From positions 310,001 through 374,000 of the forward strand of contig NZ_JAUGZK010000004.1 of NCBI RefSeq assembly GCF_036327005.1: a stretch of DNA of 64,000 nt, read 5' to 3'. This DNA is from Alkalimonas mucilaginosa (lineage in GTDB: Bacteria; Pseudomonadota; Gammaproteobacteria; Enterobacterales; Alteromonadaceae). The notes beneath the pieces were generated by a model. It worked only from the letters and a program-made list of their open reading frames with translations, was not told the DNA's origin and did not search any database. Within the stretch, counting starts at the first letter, position 1. Each line of letters opens with the position of its first letter. Below, piece by piece: positions 9,232-17,350 of the stretch. The position numbers and the translations under genes were made by a program.

Positions 9232-9945
9232 TTAGTTAATCTGTAAATGTCGTTCTATGTGTTGTACCAGCCTGGTCAACTCCGCGGGCTGGGTTAAATC
9301 CAGCAGTGGTTGCCAACCCATGCCATTCAACAGTCGGTGCATATTGCGGTACATGGTCGTAGGGCCGAGTGGAATGGAAAAAGCCTCCAGCAGGCCTTGT
9401 GTATGCTCCAGGCTATGACTGCCCTGGCACAAAGCCCAGGTTGCGTAGCCCAACTCCATGGTGCTGGCACCTTGCGGATCCAAATCCCCGTCATCAATGG
9501 CCTGTTGCACTATGCTGCTGACAATATGACAAATGGGCTGACCACACTGCAAAAACTGTTGCCGCCGTGCTTCGGAGGCATTCTCCCAGACGGCTTCGGT
9601 CATCACATATTGTGTCAGTTTGACGTAGTTGGCCTGACGCTGGTTGAAATCCTGCTCGGCTACACAAATGGCGAAAATTCGCTGGCGTGACGGCGCCTGC
9701 CATTGCTGAATTCGTTCAAACATTTCCAGGTGCAGGGCTGAGTGACGAACCAATAATGCCATCAGCAGATCCTCTTTCGAGGTAAAGTGCTGATACAAGG
9801 TACCGGTCGCGTAGTCGCAGGCTTTCGCCAGCCTCGCCATCTGCAGCTGAATAAAGCCTTCTTCTGCAATTAATTGTTCGGCAGCATCCAGAAACAGTTG
9901 TTCCCGCTCTTCCCGTTCCCGTTGCTTGCGTTCCGATGTACCCAT
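9232..9945 (-). CDS. TetR-family regulator of the adjacent RND pump
   Basis: The 237-residue protein has a TetR N-terminal HTH (about residues 10-65: QLFLDAAEQLIAEEGF, then the recognition region YATGTLYQHFTSKEDL) and a helical ligand domain. The ATG used here follows GAGG with 5-base spacing; a GTG two codons upstream would overlap that site. The gene is the first of a tetR-adaptor-permease run on one strand. TetR proteins usually repress their own and adjacent pump genes until a pump substrate binds. Two palindromes just upstream are good candidate operators. The inducing ligand is unknown. Confidence 0.9.
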   Translation of the reverse strand: MGTSERKQREREEREQLFLDAAEQLIAEEGFIQLQMARLAKACDYATGTLYQHFTSKEDLLMALLVRHSALHLEMFERIQQWQAPSRQRIFAICVAEQDFNQRQANYVKLTQYVMTEAVWENASEARRQQFLQCGQPICHIVSSIVQQAIDDGDLDPQGASTMELGYATWALCQGSHSLEHTQGLLEAFSIPLGPTTMYRNMHRLLNGMGWQPLLDLTQPAELTRLVQHIERHLQIN

Positions 9946-9972
9946 AACCACCTCAGTTGATAAGGTGGCATA

Positions 9973-10017
9973 TTTTGAATCAGATTCAAAAAACGATCAA
10001 GCGTTCATTTTATGAAC
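9973..10017. promoter_or_regulatory. Two palindromic candidate TetR operators
   Basis: TTTTGAATC-A-GATTCAAAA (9973-9991, 9-bp arms) and GTTCAT-ttt-ATGAAC (10003-10017, 6-bp arms) lie 28-72 bases upstream of the TetR start codon, where its promoter should be. Their centres are 28 bp apart. Autorepression is inferred from position and symmetry. Confidence 0.65.
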
Positions 10018-10041
10018 CTTTGTAACAAAACATGTGCAAGG

Positions 10042-10971
10042 CTAAGTCGCGGCAGGCAGGCGCTTCGCTGGTTTGATGCGCAGCCAGAGCTGTTTCAGTT
10101 TGTCAAAAGGAGTGAGTACCAGCGCATTGCCGATCAATACCAGGCAGAAGCCGGTCACAGTGCTTAGTTGCCATTGAAAACCTTCAAACAAGGAGCTAAA
10201 AACTACCGCCACTAAAGGAAACAGTACGATAACGTAGCTGGCTTTCTCCGGCCCCATCCGTTTTAGCAGCGCAAAATAGCTGCCAAACGCAATCACAGAG
10301 CCAAACACTGATAAATAAAGCAGTGACCACAGATAAGCCGGTTGGCTGCTGATGGTAAAGGTTTTGCCATTCAGCAGGGCCAGGGCTGCCAGTGCCAGGC
10401 TGCCATACAGCATGCCCCAGGCATTCATGGGCAAGATCGCAAGGCCGCGTCGGGAGTTACGCACACTGAGCATATTGCCAAAAGAAGCGCTTAAAGTACC
10501 GGACAGAACCAGCAGCAATCCCAACAAGCTGGTATTGGCCAGTGACAACTCGGTGAGATCCGGTGCAAACAACACCGCAATGCCAGCAATACCAAGCAGA
10601 GCCCCTGCATAAATGCGTTTGGCAATAGCTTGGCCAAAAAACAACCGGGTATTGACGATGTTCATCAGCAACATGGTGGAAAAGGCAATGGCTGCCATGG
10701 CTGATGTCAGGTACAGCTGGGCCTGATACAGCAGGAAGTAATTCAGGGCGAAGTTCAGCACAGCCATCAGAGCAACACTCAGGTGCATCGGTATAGGCAT
10801 TTGCATTGGTAATTTACGCCACAGACACCAGAGCCAGAGCAGCAGCGCAGCCAGGCCAAAGCGATACACCAGGGATACTTCAACTGCTACATCGCCCAAT
10901 TGAAACTCGATAGCAAACCATGTGGATCCCCAGATCAGTACGGTCAGCAAGTACAGCATGGCGGTTTGCAT
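10042..10971 (-). CDS. EamA/DMT-family transporter
   Basis: The 309-residue inner-membrane protein has about ten hydrophobic segments arranged as two EamA repeats, starting with a TVLIWGSTWFAIEFQLG-type first helix. Members export amino acids, nucleosides or other metabolites. The ATG used here follows TTTGGAG; a TTG four codons earlier would place that site inside the gene. It diverges from a MocR-type PLP-domain regulator with 105 bp between the starts, a common arrangement in which the regulator controls the exporter. The substrate is unknown. The C-terminal tail is basic. Confidence 0.88.
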   Translation of the reverse strand: MQTAMLYLLTVLIWGSTWFAIEFQLGDVAVEVSLVYRFGLAALLLWLWCLWRKLPMQMPIPMHLSVALMAVLNFALNYFLLYQAQLYLTSAMAAIAFSTMLLMNIVNTRLFFGQAIAKRIYAGALLGIAGIAVLFAPDLTELSLANTSLLGLLLVLSGTLSASFGNMLSVRNSRRGLAILPMNAWGMLYGSLALAALALLNGKTFTISSQPAYLWSLLYLSVFGSVIAFGSYFALLKRMGPEKASYVIVLFPLVAVVFSSLFEGFQWQLSTVTGFCLVLIGNALVLTPFDKLKQLWLRIKPAKRLPAAT

Positions 10972-11076
10972 AAGTATCTCCAAAGCGGGCTAAGCAGGCC
11001 TGTGTATGGTAGCGAATTTCTGTATACTCACCATGCACAGAAAATAAAAAATACGACCTGTACAGTTGAGGTGATG

Positions 11077-12516
11077 ATGAACCCTGCGATTCAACGCGAC
11101 CAAACCGAATTCTTGTACCAGCAGGTGGTGCGGTTGGTGCGGCAGCTGCAACAGCAGCAATTGCTGCGGGTTGGTGACCGTCTGCCCTCCTTGCGTCAGC
11201 TCAGTCAGCAATTAGGAATCAGTATTCCCACGGTACGGCAGGGCTACGAAGAGCTGGAGCGGCTTGGCATCATCGAGGCCAGAGATCGTTCAGGCTATTA
11301 CCTGAAGGCGGAGAACCGGCCACAATGCCGGCCAGTGCGACTGCCACTTAGTACTGAGCCAGTACCGGTCCGTCAGCAAAGCTTGCTGGAGCAGTTTTAT
11401 CAGGCGGTGCATCAGCCTGGGATTTTGCCGCTTGGCATTGCCCAGCCCAGCATGGCGCAGCCTTCCGAAAAAGCTTTGCTGCGTACCATGCGCAGAGTGA
11501 CCACCCTGGCTGGTCAGCAGGTTATGCATTACGGGCCTATTGATGGCTTTGCGCCGCTCAAGCGTCAACTGGCCTTTCGTTATCTGGATGTTGGTTTATC
11601 CTTACAACCGGATGAGTTGATCATTACCAATGGCGGGCAGGAAGCGCTGGCGATTGCTTTGCAGGCCGTTGCCAAAGCCGGTGATGTGATCGCGGTGGAG
11701 TCACCTACCTACTTCGGGGTGCTGGAACTGATTGAAACCCTTGGGATGATGGCGGTGGAGATCCCGGTGTGTCCGGACGATGGCATCTGGCTGGCCGATT
11801 TGCAGCATGCGTTGCAGCATCAGCCCATTCGAGCCTGCGTCTTTTCTTCGTCCATCAGTAATCCGATGGGCTCTTTTATGCCGGATGCACAACGTGAAGC
11901 ATTGGTGCAGCTGCTGGAGCAGCGCGGTATTCCGTTGATTGAAGACGATGTCTATGGTGAGCTTTACTTTGGCGCAGCCCGTGGCCGGCCAGCGCAGTGT
12001 TTTAGCCACCAGGGACTGGTACTGACCTGCAGCTCTTTTTCCAAGACCGTTGCGCCCAGTTATCGGGTCGGTTGGCTGCTGCCCGGACGATTTGGTTCGG
12101 AAGTTTGGCGTTTAAAGCGAGCTTTGTCTTTTGCCTCTTCTTTGTTAAATCAGTGGACTATGTCGGAGTTTATTGCCAGTGGCGATTACGATCGCAATCT
12201 GAAAAAACTGCGGCAAGTGCTTGCATTGAATAAAGAGCGGATGATGGCGCTGGTGCAGCAGTATTTCCCGGCGGGAACTAAAGTCAGCAATCCGCAGGGT
12301 GGTGCTGTGCTCTGGATAGAGCTCAACGAGCAGGCCGATTGCAGCGACTTGTTTCAGCAAGCCCTGCGGCAGGGCATCAGCATAGCGCCAGGCACCTTAT
12401 TTTCGCCTTCGCAAAAGTTTCGCAATTGCTTTCGGCTTAGCTTTGGTGTGCGTTGGCAGCCAGAGTTGGAGCTGGCTATTCAGCGATTAGGTCAGTTAGC
12501 CATTCGGGCGTCGTAA
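11077..12516 (+). CDS. MocR-type regulator (GntR HTH fused to aminotransferase domain)
   Basis: The 479-residue protein has a winged-helix GntR domain at residues 1-75 (RLPSLRQLSQQLGISIPTV) followed by a fold-I aminotransferase domain (about 105-475). The PLP lysine is in SSFSKTVAPSYRVGW, and NPMGS, ITNGGQEAL and EDDVYGELY are typical cofactor motifs. MocR proteins bind PLP and an amine to switch DNA binding. The open frame extends upstream, but GAGG precedes the ATG at 11077, with another ATG one codon earlier. It is divergent from the EamA transporter, the probable target. Its last 21 bases overlap the convergent next gene. Confidence 0.88.
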   Translation: MNPAIQRDQTEFLYQQVVRLVRQLQQQQLLRVGDRLPSLRQLSQQLGISIPTVRQGYEELERLGIIEARDRSGYYLKAENRPQCRPVRLPLSTEPVPVRQQSLLEQFYQAVHQPGILPLGIAQPSMAQPSEKALLRTMRRVTTLAGQQVMHYGPIDGFAPLKRQLAFRYLDVGLSLQPDELIITNGGQEALAIALQAVAKAGDVIAVESPTYFGVLELIETLGMMAVEIPVCPDDGIWLADLQHALQHQPIRACVFSSSISNPMGSFMPDAQREALVQLLEQRGIPLIEDDVYGELYFGAARGRPAQCFSHQGLVLTCSSFSKTVAPSYRVGWLLPGRFGSEVWRLKRALSFASSLLNQWTMSEFIASGDYDRNLKKLRQVLALNKERMMALVQQYFPAGTKVSNPQGGAVLWIELNEQADCSDLFQQALRQGISIAPGTLFSPSQKFRNCFRLSFGVRWQPELELAIQRLGQLAIRAS

Positions 12517-13659
12517 TGCTTGTTCCACATCGATACCTAATGTCAGCACGCCGATATGCTGGTTGTTGCTATCGCTGACCGCGATACTCAACTGTACCTG
12601 GAAACGTTGGGTCGAGGCATCAAAGACTACGGCATCCAGAAAGTAAGGCGTGGCTTGTTGGTATACATTGAGAAACTTCGCTTCATTGCCTTGCCAGTAG
12701 TCCGAGGTAATAGCACTGATAGCAACATTCTTGCCCTGCTGATCGGTCAGGATAAGCTCGGTCACCAGACCTTGTTGCTGCTGTTGCCAATGCAGCAAGT
12801 ACTGCGATAATGGCTGTTGCAGCATCTGCTGGCCTAACTGAGGCTGCATTTGCTCCACTTCGTCCATCCATTGTTGATCCAATTGCATAAGTTTACTCTG
12901 TGCCATCGGCTGCTGATTGCTGGCCTGCACGGCATCAAGCAGATGTTGTTGGCTGGCCAGAGCTGTGGCCAATGGCAGGAAAACATGCAGGATCTGCTCT
13001 TGTTCTATCGGGGAAAGGGTGAAGGGGCTTTGGGCACAGCTGTGGATATGGTGATTGAATTGCTGCAAAAAATCAGGCCGGGCTTGCAGAAACTGGTGAG
13101 ATACAAAGAGCCCCAGCGGTACATAGCGGAAAAAGGTGCGCTGGTAGTTGCTGCTGTCCAGCGCCAATTGTTCTGCGGCGAATTCAAAATCCTCCAGGTC
13201 CAGCAATACTTTATCAATCCGTTGACGCCGCAGGATTTGTATCAGCTCTGACAGGGTATTGACCTCAACCTCTGGCCGAATTCCCATGACATCGAACCAA
13301 TTGGCTTGATGACTGCCGCGAATGACCCCATATCGGGTAGTAGCACTGCTTTTACCAATGCTATCCGGATGGGTGAACCAATACCAGTTTTCCAGAAACA
13401 TTGGTGCGGATAGCTCGCCATAGTGCTGCATTTCAGCCAACAGGATGGCCGTGAAATAGCCATCCAGCCGCTGCATCTGGACTTCCCGTTGTGCCCGTAG
13501 CCAGGGCAATGTTTGCAACTGGTAAGGAGTGCGCATCTGTTGCAAAATACAATGAACCTGGCGGGTGGCATTGGTTGGGGATGTCACAGGCACATTGGTG
13601 CCAAGCTGCAGAGGCTGGTTGACACTGAGGAGTAAGCTGAAAAACGGAAGTGTTAACAT
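12496..13659 (-). CDS. Periplasmic solute-binding-like protein with C-terminal PDC/Cache sensor-like domain
   Basis: The 387-residue protein has a short N-terminal hydrophobic stretch that may be a signal peptide. About residues 30-240 resemble an amino-acid-type substrate-binding domain (SBP_bac_3-like), with YWFTHPD and ATTRYGVIRGSH-type segments. The last ~110 residues (GLVTELILTDQQGKNVAIS, then TSDYWQGNEAKF, ending in GVLTLGIDVEQAL) look like the PDC-type extracellular sensing domain usually found in receptors. No transmembrane helix or output domain follows, so it may be a free periplasmic sensor partner. There is no clear ribosome-binding site. Its 3' end overlaps the MocR gene on the other strand. 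The function is unknown. Confidence 0.6.
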   Translation of the reverse strand: MLTLPFFSLLLSVNQPLQLGTNVPVTSPTNATRQVHCILQQMRTPYQLQTLPWLRAQREVQMQRLDGYFTAILLAEMQHYGELSAPMFLENWYWFTHPDSIGKSSATTRYGVIRGSHQANWFDVMGIRPEVEVNTLSELIQILRRQRIDKVLLDLEDFEFAAEQLALDSSNYQRTFFRYVPLGLFVSHQFLQARPDFLQQFNHHIHSCAQSPFTLSPIEQEQILHVFLPLATALASQQHLLDAVQASNQQPMAQSKLMQLDQQWMDEVEQMQPQLGQQMLQQPLSQYLLHWQQQQQGLVTELILTDQQGKNVAISAITSDYWQGNEAKFLNVYQQATPYFLDAVVFDASTQRFQVQLSIAVSDSNNQHIGVLTLGIDVEQALRRPNG

Positions 13660-13815
13660 TTACCGTTTATCTGTAATTAAATCGTAGGGCAAGTATAGCA
13701 GGAATGAGTTATCTTGCTGTTGTTCAGTTTCTGCTCAGTCTGAGCTGATTAGTATGCAATGAAAGTGACGCCAGCGGGACTGTTTACCGCAATGGGCGGA
13801 CACTAAGGAATAGGT

Positions 13816-14139
13816 ATGATCATGTTTTCATTTCAGCGGCAAAACAACCAGTGGCAACGGCTCTGGCGGCAACAGCAAGCAGCAGGCCCATTGCAGCGTA
13901 TTTTGGCCTGGCTGGTAATGGGGGTTTTACTGGTCGCTGGCTTTTTCCTGATCCTGTTGATGCTGTTACTCAGTTGGCTGCTTATCCCACTGTTTTACTG
14001 GCGTTATCGCCGTAAGCTGCGGGCTTTTCAGCAGGCAGCTAGCCAGGCACAACAACAGTACCAGCAACATAGCGAGCAGCCACGCCGATCTGGCCACCGG
14101 GTGATTGAAGGTGAAGTGGTTGATAGAAAAGAAGAATAG
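13816..14139 (+). CDS. Small membrane protein of unknown function
   Basis: The 107-residue protein has one or two hydrophobic helices (about residues 28-65, LAWLVMGVLLVAGFFLILL then LLLSWLLIPLFYWR), a basic stretch after them and a Gln-rich cytosolic-looking tail ending VIEGEVVDRKEE. A clear AAGGAATAGGT site precedes the ATG; a second in-frame ATG lies two codons later. A terminator follows directly. I do not recognise the family with confidence. Confidence 0.6.
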   Translation: MIMFSFQRQNNQWQRLWRQQQAAGPLQRILAWLVMGVLLVAGFFLILLMLLLSWLLIPLFYWRYRRKLRAFQQAASQAQQQYQQHSEQPRRSGHRVIEGEVVDRKEE

Positions 14140-14162
14140 AAAACGGCATGCAAGCCGTTTTC
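14139..14162. terminator. Bidirectional terminator
   Basis: GAAAACGGC-atgcaa-GCCGTTTTC has 9-bp perfect arms with A/T-rich ends on both sides. It lies between two convergent genes and begins on the last base of the upstream stop codon. Confidence 0.75.
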
Positions 14163-14163
14163 G

Positions 14164-14616
14164 TTACCGTTGCACCGCCAGTTTGCATTGAATGAAATCG
14201 CTGTGGCGAATAAAGAGCAAGTCGGCAATTTTACGCAGCATGGCTTCTTCATGTGGGTCCAATTGGCCATCATGGTAGGCAATACGCCAGAGCTGCTCCA
14301 GTAACTCCAACCGCTCTGGGTAGCTCAGATCTTTCATTTTGGAAGTAAAGCGGTGCAGGCAAACCGAGTCACTGCTGAGCTGCTTGGCCCGGCTGAACAC
14401 CACTTCGGCATCTGAAGCAGCTAATTGATACTCATCAGTCAGGTAATTGAGCACCACATCGTGTTCGGCGCTGGCATCCTGAAAGTCAGCTGCAGCCACT
14501 TCCAGCATCAGCACTACCGACATCAACTGCGCTTCGCTGACCAGCTTTAGTGCCGGGCAATCGGCGACCGGCTCTGTACCACTACGCTCCAGTAATTGCT
14601 TAAATAATTGAAACAT
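14164..14616 (-). CDS. TerB-like (DjlA N-terminal-like) helical protein
   Basis: The 150-residue protein fits the TerB/tellurite-resistance-B fold: an all-helical domain with LMSVVLMLEVAAADFQDASAEHD near residues 31-53 and LWRIAYHDGQLDPHEEAMLRKIADLL near 109-134, the acidic pattern typical of the family. The open frame extends 21 codons upstream, but the ATG used here is preceded by CAGGAGCAGGT. Isolated TerB-like proteins are common in proteobacteria and do not by themselves indicate tellurite resistance; no other ter gene is nearby. It diverges from the MtfA-like gene. The role is unknown. Confidence 0.75.
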   Translation of the reverse strand: MFQLFKQLLERSGTEPVADCPALKLVSEAQLMSVVLMLEVAAADFQDASAEHDVVLNYLTDEYQLAASDAEVVFSRAKQLSSDSVCLHRFTSKMKDLSYPERLELLEQLWRIAYHDGQLDPHEEAMLRKIADLLFIRHSDFIQCKLAVQR

Positions 14617-14716
14617 ACCTGCTCCTGTCTCCAGCTTTTGCCGTGATTGGCCGCTTGATTTTTTTACTCTGCTACCCAATTGTACAGATCAGTTCATTTT
14701 TATCTGAGTGCTTTTT

Positions 14717-15538
14717 ATGCCAATGGTTCTGCTGGCGCTAATTACCTTGTTGCTACTAGGCTGGCTGCTGGGGCAACCTTACTGGCGGCGCTGGCAGCGC
14801 CAGCGGTTATTGAAACAGCCTTTTCCACACAGCTGGCGGCAGATTTTAAAACGCCGGCTGCCTTATTTTCGGGCTTTGCCAGCCGACTTGCAACTGAAGC
14901 TGAAAAAGCTGATCCAGTTGTTTATAGCAGAAAAAGACTTTGTTGGTTGTGCTGGCCTGGTGATGGATGATGAGATCCGGGTGACCATTGCCGCACAGGC
15001 TTGTTTGCTGCTGTTGGGCCGGCCGAATGATTTGTATCCTGGTTTGCGACAGATTCTGGTGTATCCGGCGGCCTTTGTGGTGCCAAACAGGCAGCCGGAT
15101 GCTGCCGGTGTGGTGCACCATGGGGCCGGGGTATTGCTGGGCGAGTCCTGGGGTCAGGGCCAGGTGATTTTATCCTGGCAGGACTCGCTAAAAGGTGCTG
15201 CCGATCCCTTTGATGGCCATAATGTGGTGATCCACGAGTTTGCCCATCAGCTCGATCAGCAAAAGGGCTATGCCAATGGTGCTCCCGATTTGGGTGCCGG
15301 TCTGGATGTAAAGCGTTGGTCTGAGGTATTTCAGCGTGCTTTTGATCGCTTGCAACAGCAGTTAAGCCGTGGGCAGCCTGGTGTATTCGATCCCTATGCG
15401 GCTACCAATCCGGCCGAGTTTTTTGCTGTTGCAAGTGAGGTGTTTTTCGAGCAACCGCACAGCATGCAACAACAAGAGCCAGAGCTCTATCAGCAGTTAC
15501 AGCAGTTTTACCGGCTTAACCCTGCACTATGGCAGTAA
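14717..15538 (+). CDS. mtfA: MtfA-like zinc peptidase (M90 family)
   Basis: The 273-residue protein has an N-terminal hydrophobic segment (about residues 2-20) and the HEFAH zinc-binding motif near residue 175 in VVIHEFAHQLDQ, followed by a downstream Glu in the NPAEFFAVASEVFFEQP segment, as in MtfA. E. coli MtfA is a soluble aminopeptidase that binds Mlc and thereby affects ptsG; here a membrane anchor seems present. In-frame alternatives are GTG three codons upstream and ATG two codons downstream, and none has a strong ribosome-binding site. The symbol denotes family homology, not proven Mlc regulation. Confidence 0.82.
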   Translation: MPMVLLALITLLLLGWLLGQPYWRRWQRQRLLKQPFPHSWRQILKRRLPYFRALPADLQLKLKKLIQLFIAEKDFVGCAGLVMDDEIRVTIAAQACLLLLGRPNDLYPGLRQILVYPAAFVVPNRQPDAAGVVHHGAGVLLGESWGQGQVILSWQDSLKGAADPFDGHNVVIHEFAHQLDQQKGYANGAPDLGAGLDVKRWSEVFQRAFDRLQQQLSRGQPGVFDPYAATNPAEFFAVASEVFFEQPHSMQQQEPELYQQLQQFYRLNPALWQ

Positions 15539-15553
15539 AGGAGGGAGCATTGC

Positions 15554-16255
15554 TCAGGCTTTATCCAGGCCCAGTGCCGATCGGATGCTGTTGGCAAAAT
15601 CGGTAAAGCGCTGTTTTAAACTTCGTTTGATCGATACATCCAACGAGCCCAGTACCGAATAGCCTTCAATCCGGATGCAGTGGGTTTTGCGGCTACCCGG
15701 TCCGCCTGAACCCACCGAGTTATCACTGGATGCGGCAATGTTATTCAGTTCACTGATCACCGCCACATGCTCCGGTACCTGAATGCTGACACTGCCCAGC
15801 CAGTTGGTCAGTTGCAAGGTCAGTTGTTGGTGCTCAAAAACGGCTTCGGAAAAATCCAGTTCCACCGAGGACAACGCATTAATAAGAGTAAGGTGTTGGG
15901 GCACCCGCCAGGGCCCGGAACGCTCATCACTGCTTAGAATAGAGACCAGGCGGTCTTTATCGGTTAGTTCGTCAGCGGTCTTTGCCCCAGCGGAGCCTGG
16001 TGCTGCCGTGGTTGCATCAAAGTTCTGTGACCACATGGCCCGGTATTTGGCATCCGGCTCTAAGGTCAAATCTGCCACTTGCTCAATCAGTACATAGGGG
16101 TCGTCGGAGTTGGTAGCAATATCGAGCCGGCGTTCAAAGGCCTGCTCAGAAATCACACTGTGGCTGTAGTTCATGATCAGTTGATCGATAACAGCTTCGC
16201 GTACCTGGGCGATGGGCCTGTCTTCCAGTTTCACCCCTGTGATATCTATCGCCAT
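15554..16255 (-). CDS. DUF1707/LiaF-like protein
   Basis: The 233-residue soluble protein has an N-terminal DUF1707/SHOCT-like segment (about residues 9-65, with VIDQLIMNYSHSVISEQAFERRLDIA) and a C-terminal beta-rich region like the LiaF C-terminal domain (about 120-215: LINALSSVELDFSEA, GSVSIQVPEHV, CIRIEGYSVLGSLDV). Proteins with this pair are annotated as cell-wall-active antibiotic response proteins. It lacks the transmembrane segments of LiaF. AGAGGAA precedes the ATG. No LiaRS-type two-component system is nearby. The precise function is unknown. Confidence 0.7.
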   Translation of the reverse strand: MAIDITGVKLEDRPIAQVREAVIDQLIMNYSHSVISEQAFERRLDIATNSDDPYVLIEQVADLTLEPDAKYRAMWSQNFDATTAAPGSAGAKTADELTDKDRLVSILSSDERSGPWRVPQHLTLINALSSVELDFSEAVFEHQQLTLQLTNWLGSVSIQVPEHVAVISELNNIAASSDNSVGSGGPGSRKTHCIRIEGYSVLGSLDVSIKRSLKQRFTDFANSIRSALGLDKA

Positions 16256-16384
16256 GGGTATTCCTCTATCTCCATACGCCAGCCAGTCTGGCTACTTTTT
16301 CATCATTTTGGCTCAGGATGGCGTTTGGCGAAAGGGGCAAATTGTAAGTATTTCTAACCGTTTGGAAGGTGTAGCTTTTCGCTG

Positions 16385-16912
16385 CTACTCGTTGTTTGCT
16401 GAAGCTAAGCAGTCACTTAGCCAAATCAGCGCTCCGGTATCCACCCCGATGTTAGCGGCTTTTTGCTGGTAACGCAGGCAGTCATCGGCAGAAGGGGTGG
16501 GGCTTCTGGCTAAAATCCAGGCGTAATTTAGATTATGACCGACCACCAATGCCATGCTGTAGTCGGGCTCCAGTTTGGCAATGTTGTAACTGGCAAAAAA
16601 GGGCCCGAAGAAAGACACCTTCAGCTTGCCGGTTGCGTTATCACCGGCAAAATACGCACGTCCCTCGGCCTCGCGCCATTCATCGCGGCTTTGGTGATAA
16701 CCACGATTCAACACCCGGACTCCTCCATCGTTGCGCATGCTGTAATGGGCGGTAACTTCGCTAAGGCCCCGTTCGAAGCGGTGATCCAGTCGGGCTATTT
16801 CGTGCCACTCGCCTAAATACGACTCCAGCTCGAACGGTGAAACAGGTTGCACGCTATTGGGTGTGCCTGTGCAGCCTGTCAGTAGGATAACAGCAGCAAA
16901 TAACAATCGCAT
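16385..16912 (-). CDS. blc: Outer-membrane lipocalin lipoprotein (Blc-like)
   Basis: The 175-residue protein starts with a lipoprotein signal peptide and lipobox (LLTGC, modified Cys14). The lipocalin signature YLGEWHEIARLDHRFERGL is near residues 31-49, with a conserved NYAWILARSPTPS-like strand later (about 128-140). Blc lipocalins sit in the outer membrane and bind lysophospholipids or fatty acids; they are often stress induced. It diverges from the TIGR03643-type gene. The family is firm; the ligand is unknown. Confidence 0.9.
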   Translation of the reverse strand: MRLLFAAVILLTGCTGTPNSVQPVSPFELESYLGEWHEIARLDHRFERGLSEVTAHYSMRNDGGVRVLNRGYHQSRDEWREAEGRAYFAGDNATGKLKVSFFGPFFASYNIAKLEPDYSMALVVGHNLNYAWILARSPTPSADDCLRYQQKAANIGVDTGALIWLSDCLASANNE

Positions 16913-17002
16913 GGTAAGGACCTTCAGGGTTGTTGAATACTATGCATCCGAATACGAGCCAGCACCGTAATCGGTTGCATCGAAAACAAGGATACCAACA
17001 CC

Positions 17003-17263
17003 ATGCCACATTCGTTTAACCAAGAACAGCTATCGCGCATTATTGAGATGGCCTGGGAAGATCGAACGCCTTTTGAAGCGATAACCATGAATTTTGCGTT
17101 ATCGGAAGCCGAACTTATCCGCTTGATGCGCTCTGAATTAAAACCAGCCAGTTTCCGCTGCTGGCGTAAACGTGTGGCTGGCCGCATTACCAAGCATGGG
17201 AAACTACGCTCTAAAGCGGTGAATAGAGGCTATTGTCCCAGCCAATACAAACACCGAAGCTAG
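17003..17263 (+). CDS. TIGR03643-type small protein
   Basis: The 86-residue protein begins QEQLSRIIEMAWEDRTPFEAI and contains FALSEAELIRLMRSELKPASFRCWRKRVAGR, then a basic tail (TKHGKLR). This is the pattern I associate with the TIGR03643 family of short proteins, which includes a predicted helix-turn-helix-like segment. The function is unknown. AAGGA lies 11 bases before the ATG. It stands alone between the divergent blc and the phosphorylase gene. Confidence 0.7.
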   Translation: MPHSFNQEQLSRIIEMAWEDRTPFEAITMNFALSEAELIRLMRSELKPASFRCWRKRVAGRITKHGKLRSKAVNRGYCPSQYKHRS

Positions 17264-17350
17264 ATCTGCATCAAAGGAAAGCATCATAGTTCACTTGGCA
17301 GCATGGAGCAGGCCAGCTAGAGTAAGGATACTCTGGCTTAAGGCGCTGTT

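Noticed and set aside
10022..10040. Shared ACAAAACATGT string here and near 43933
   Set aside because: The similarity is short, in A/T-rich intergenic DNA and with unlike neighbours, so chance is the simplest explanation.
14164..14616. Tellurite-resistance operon
   Set aside because: Only a lone TerB-like gene is present; no terA, terC, terD or terZ homologue is adjacent.
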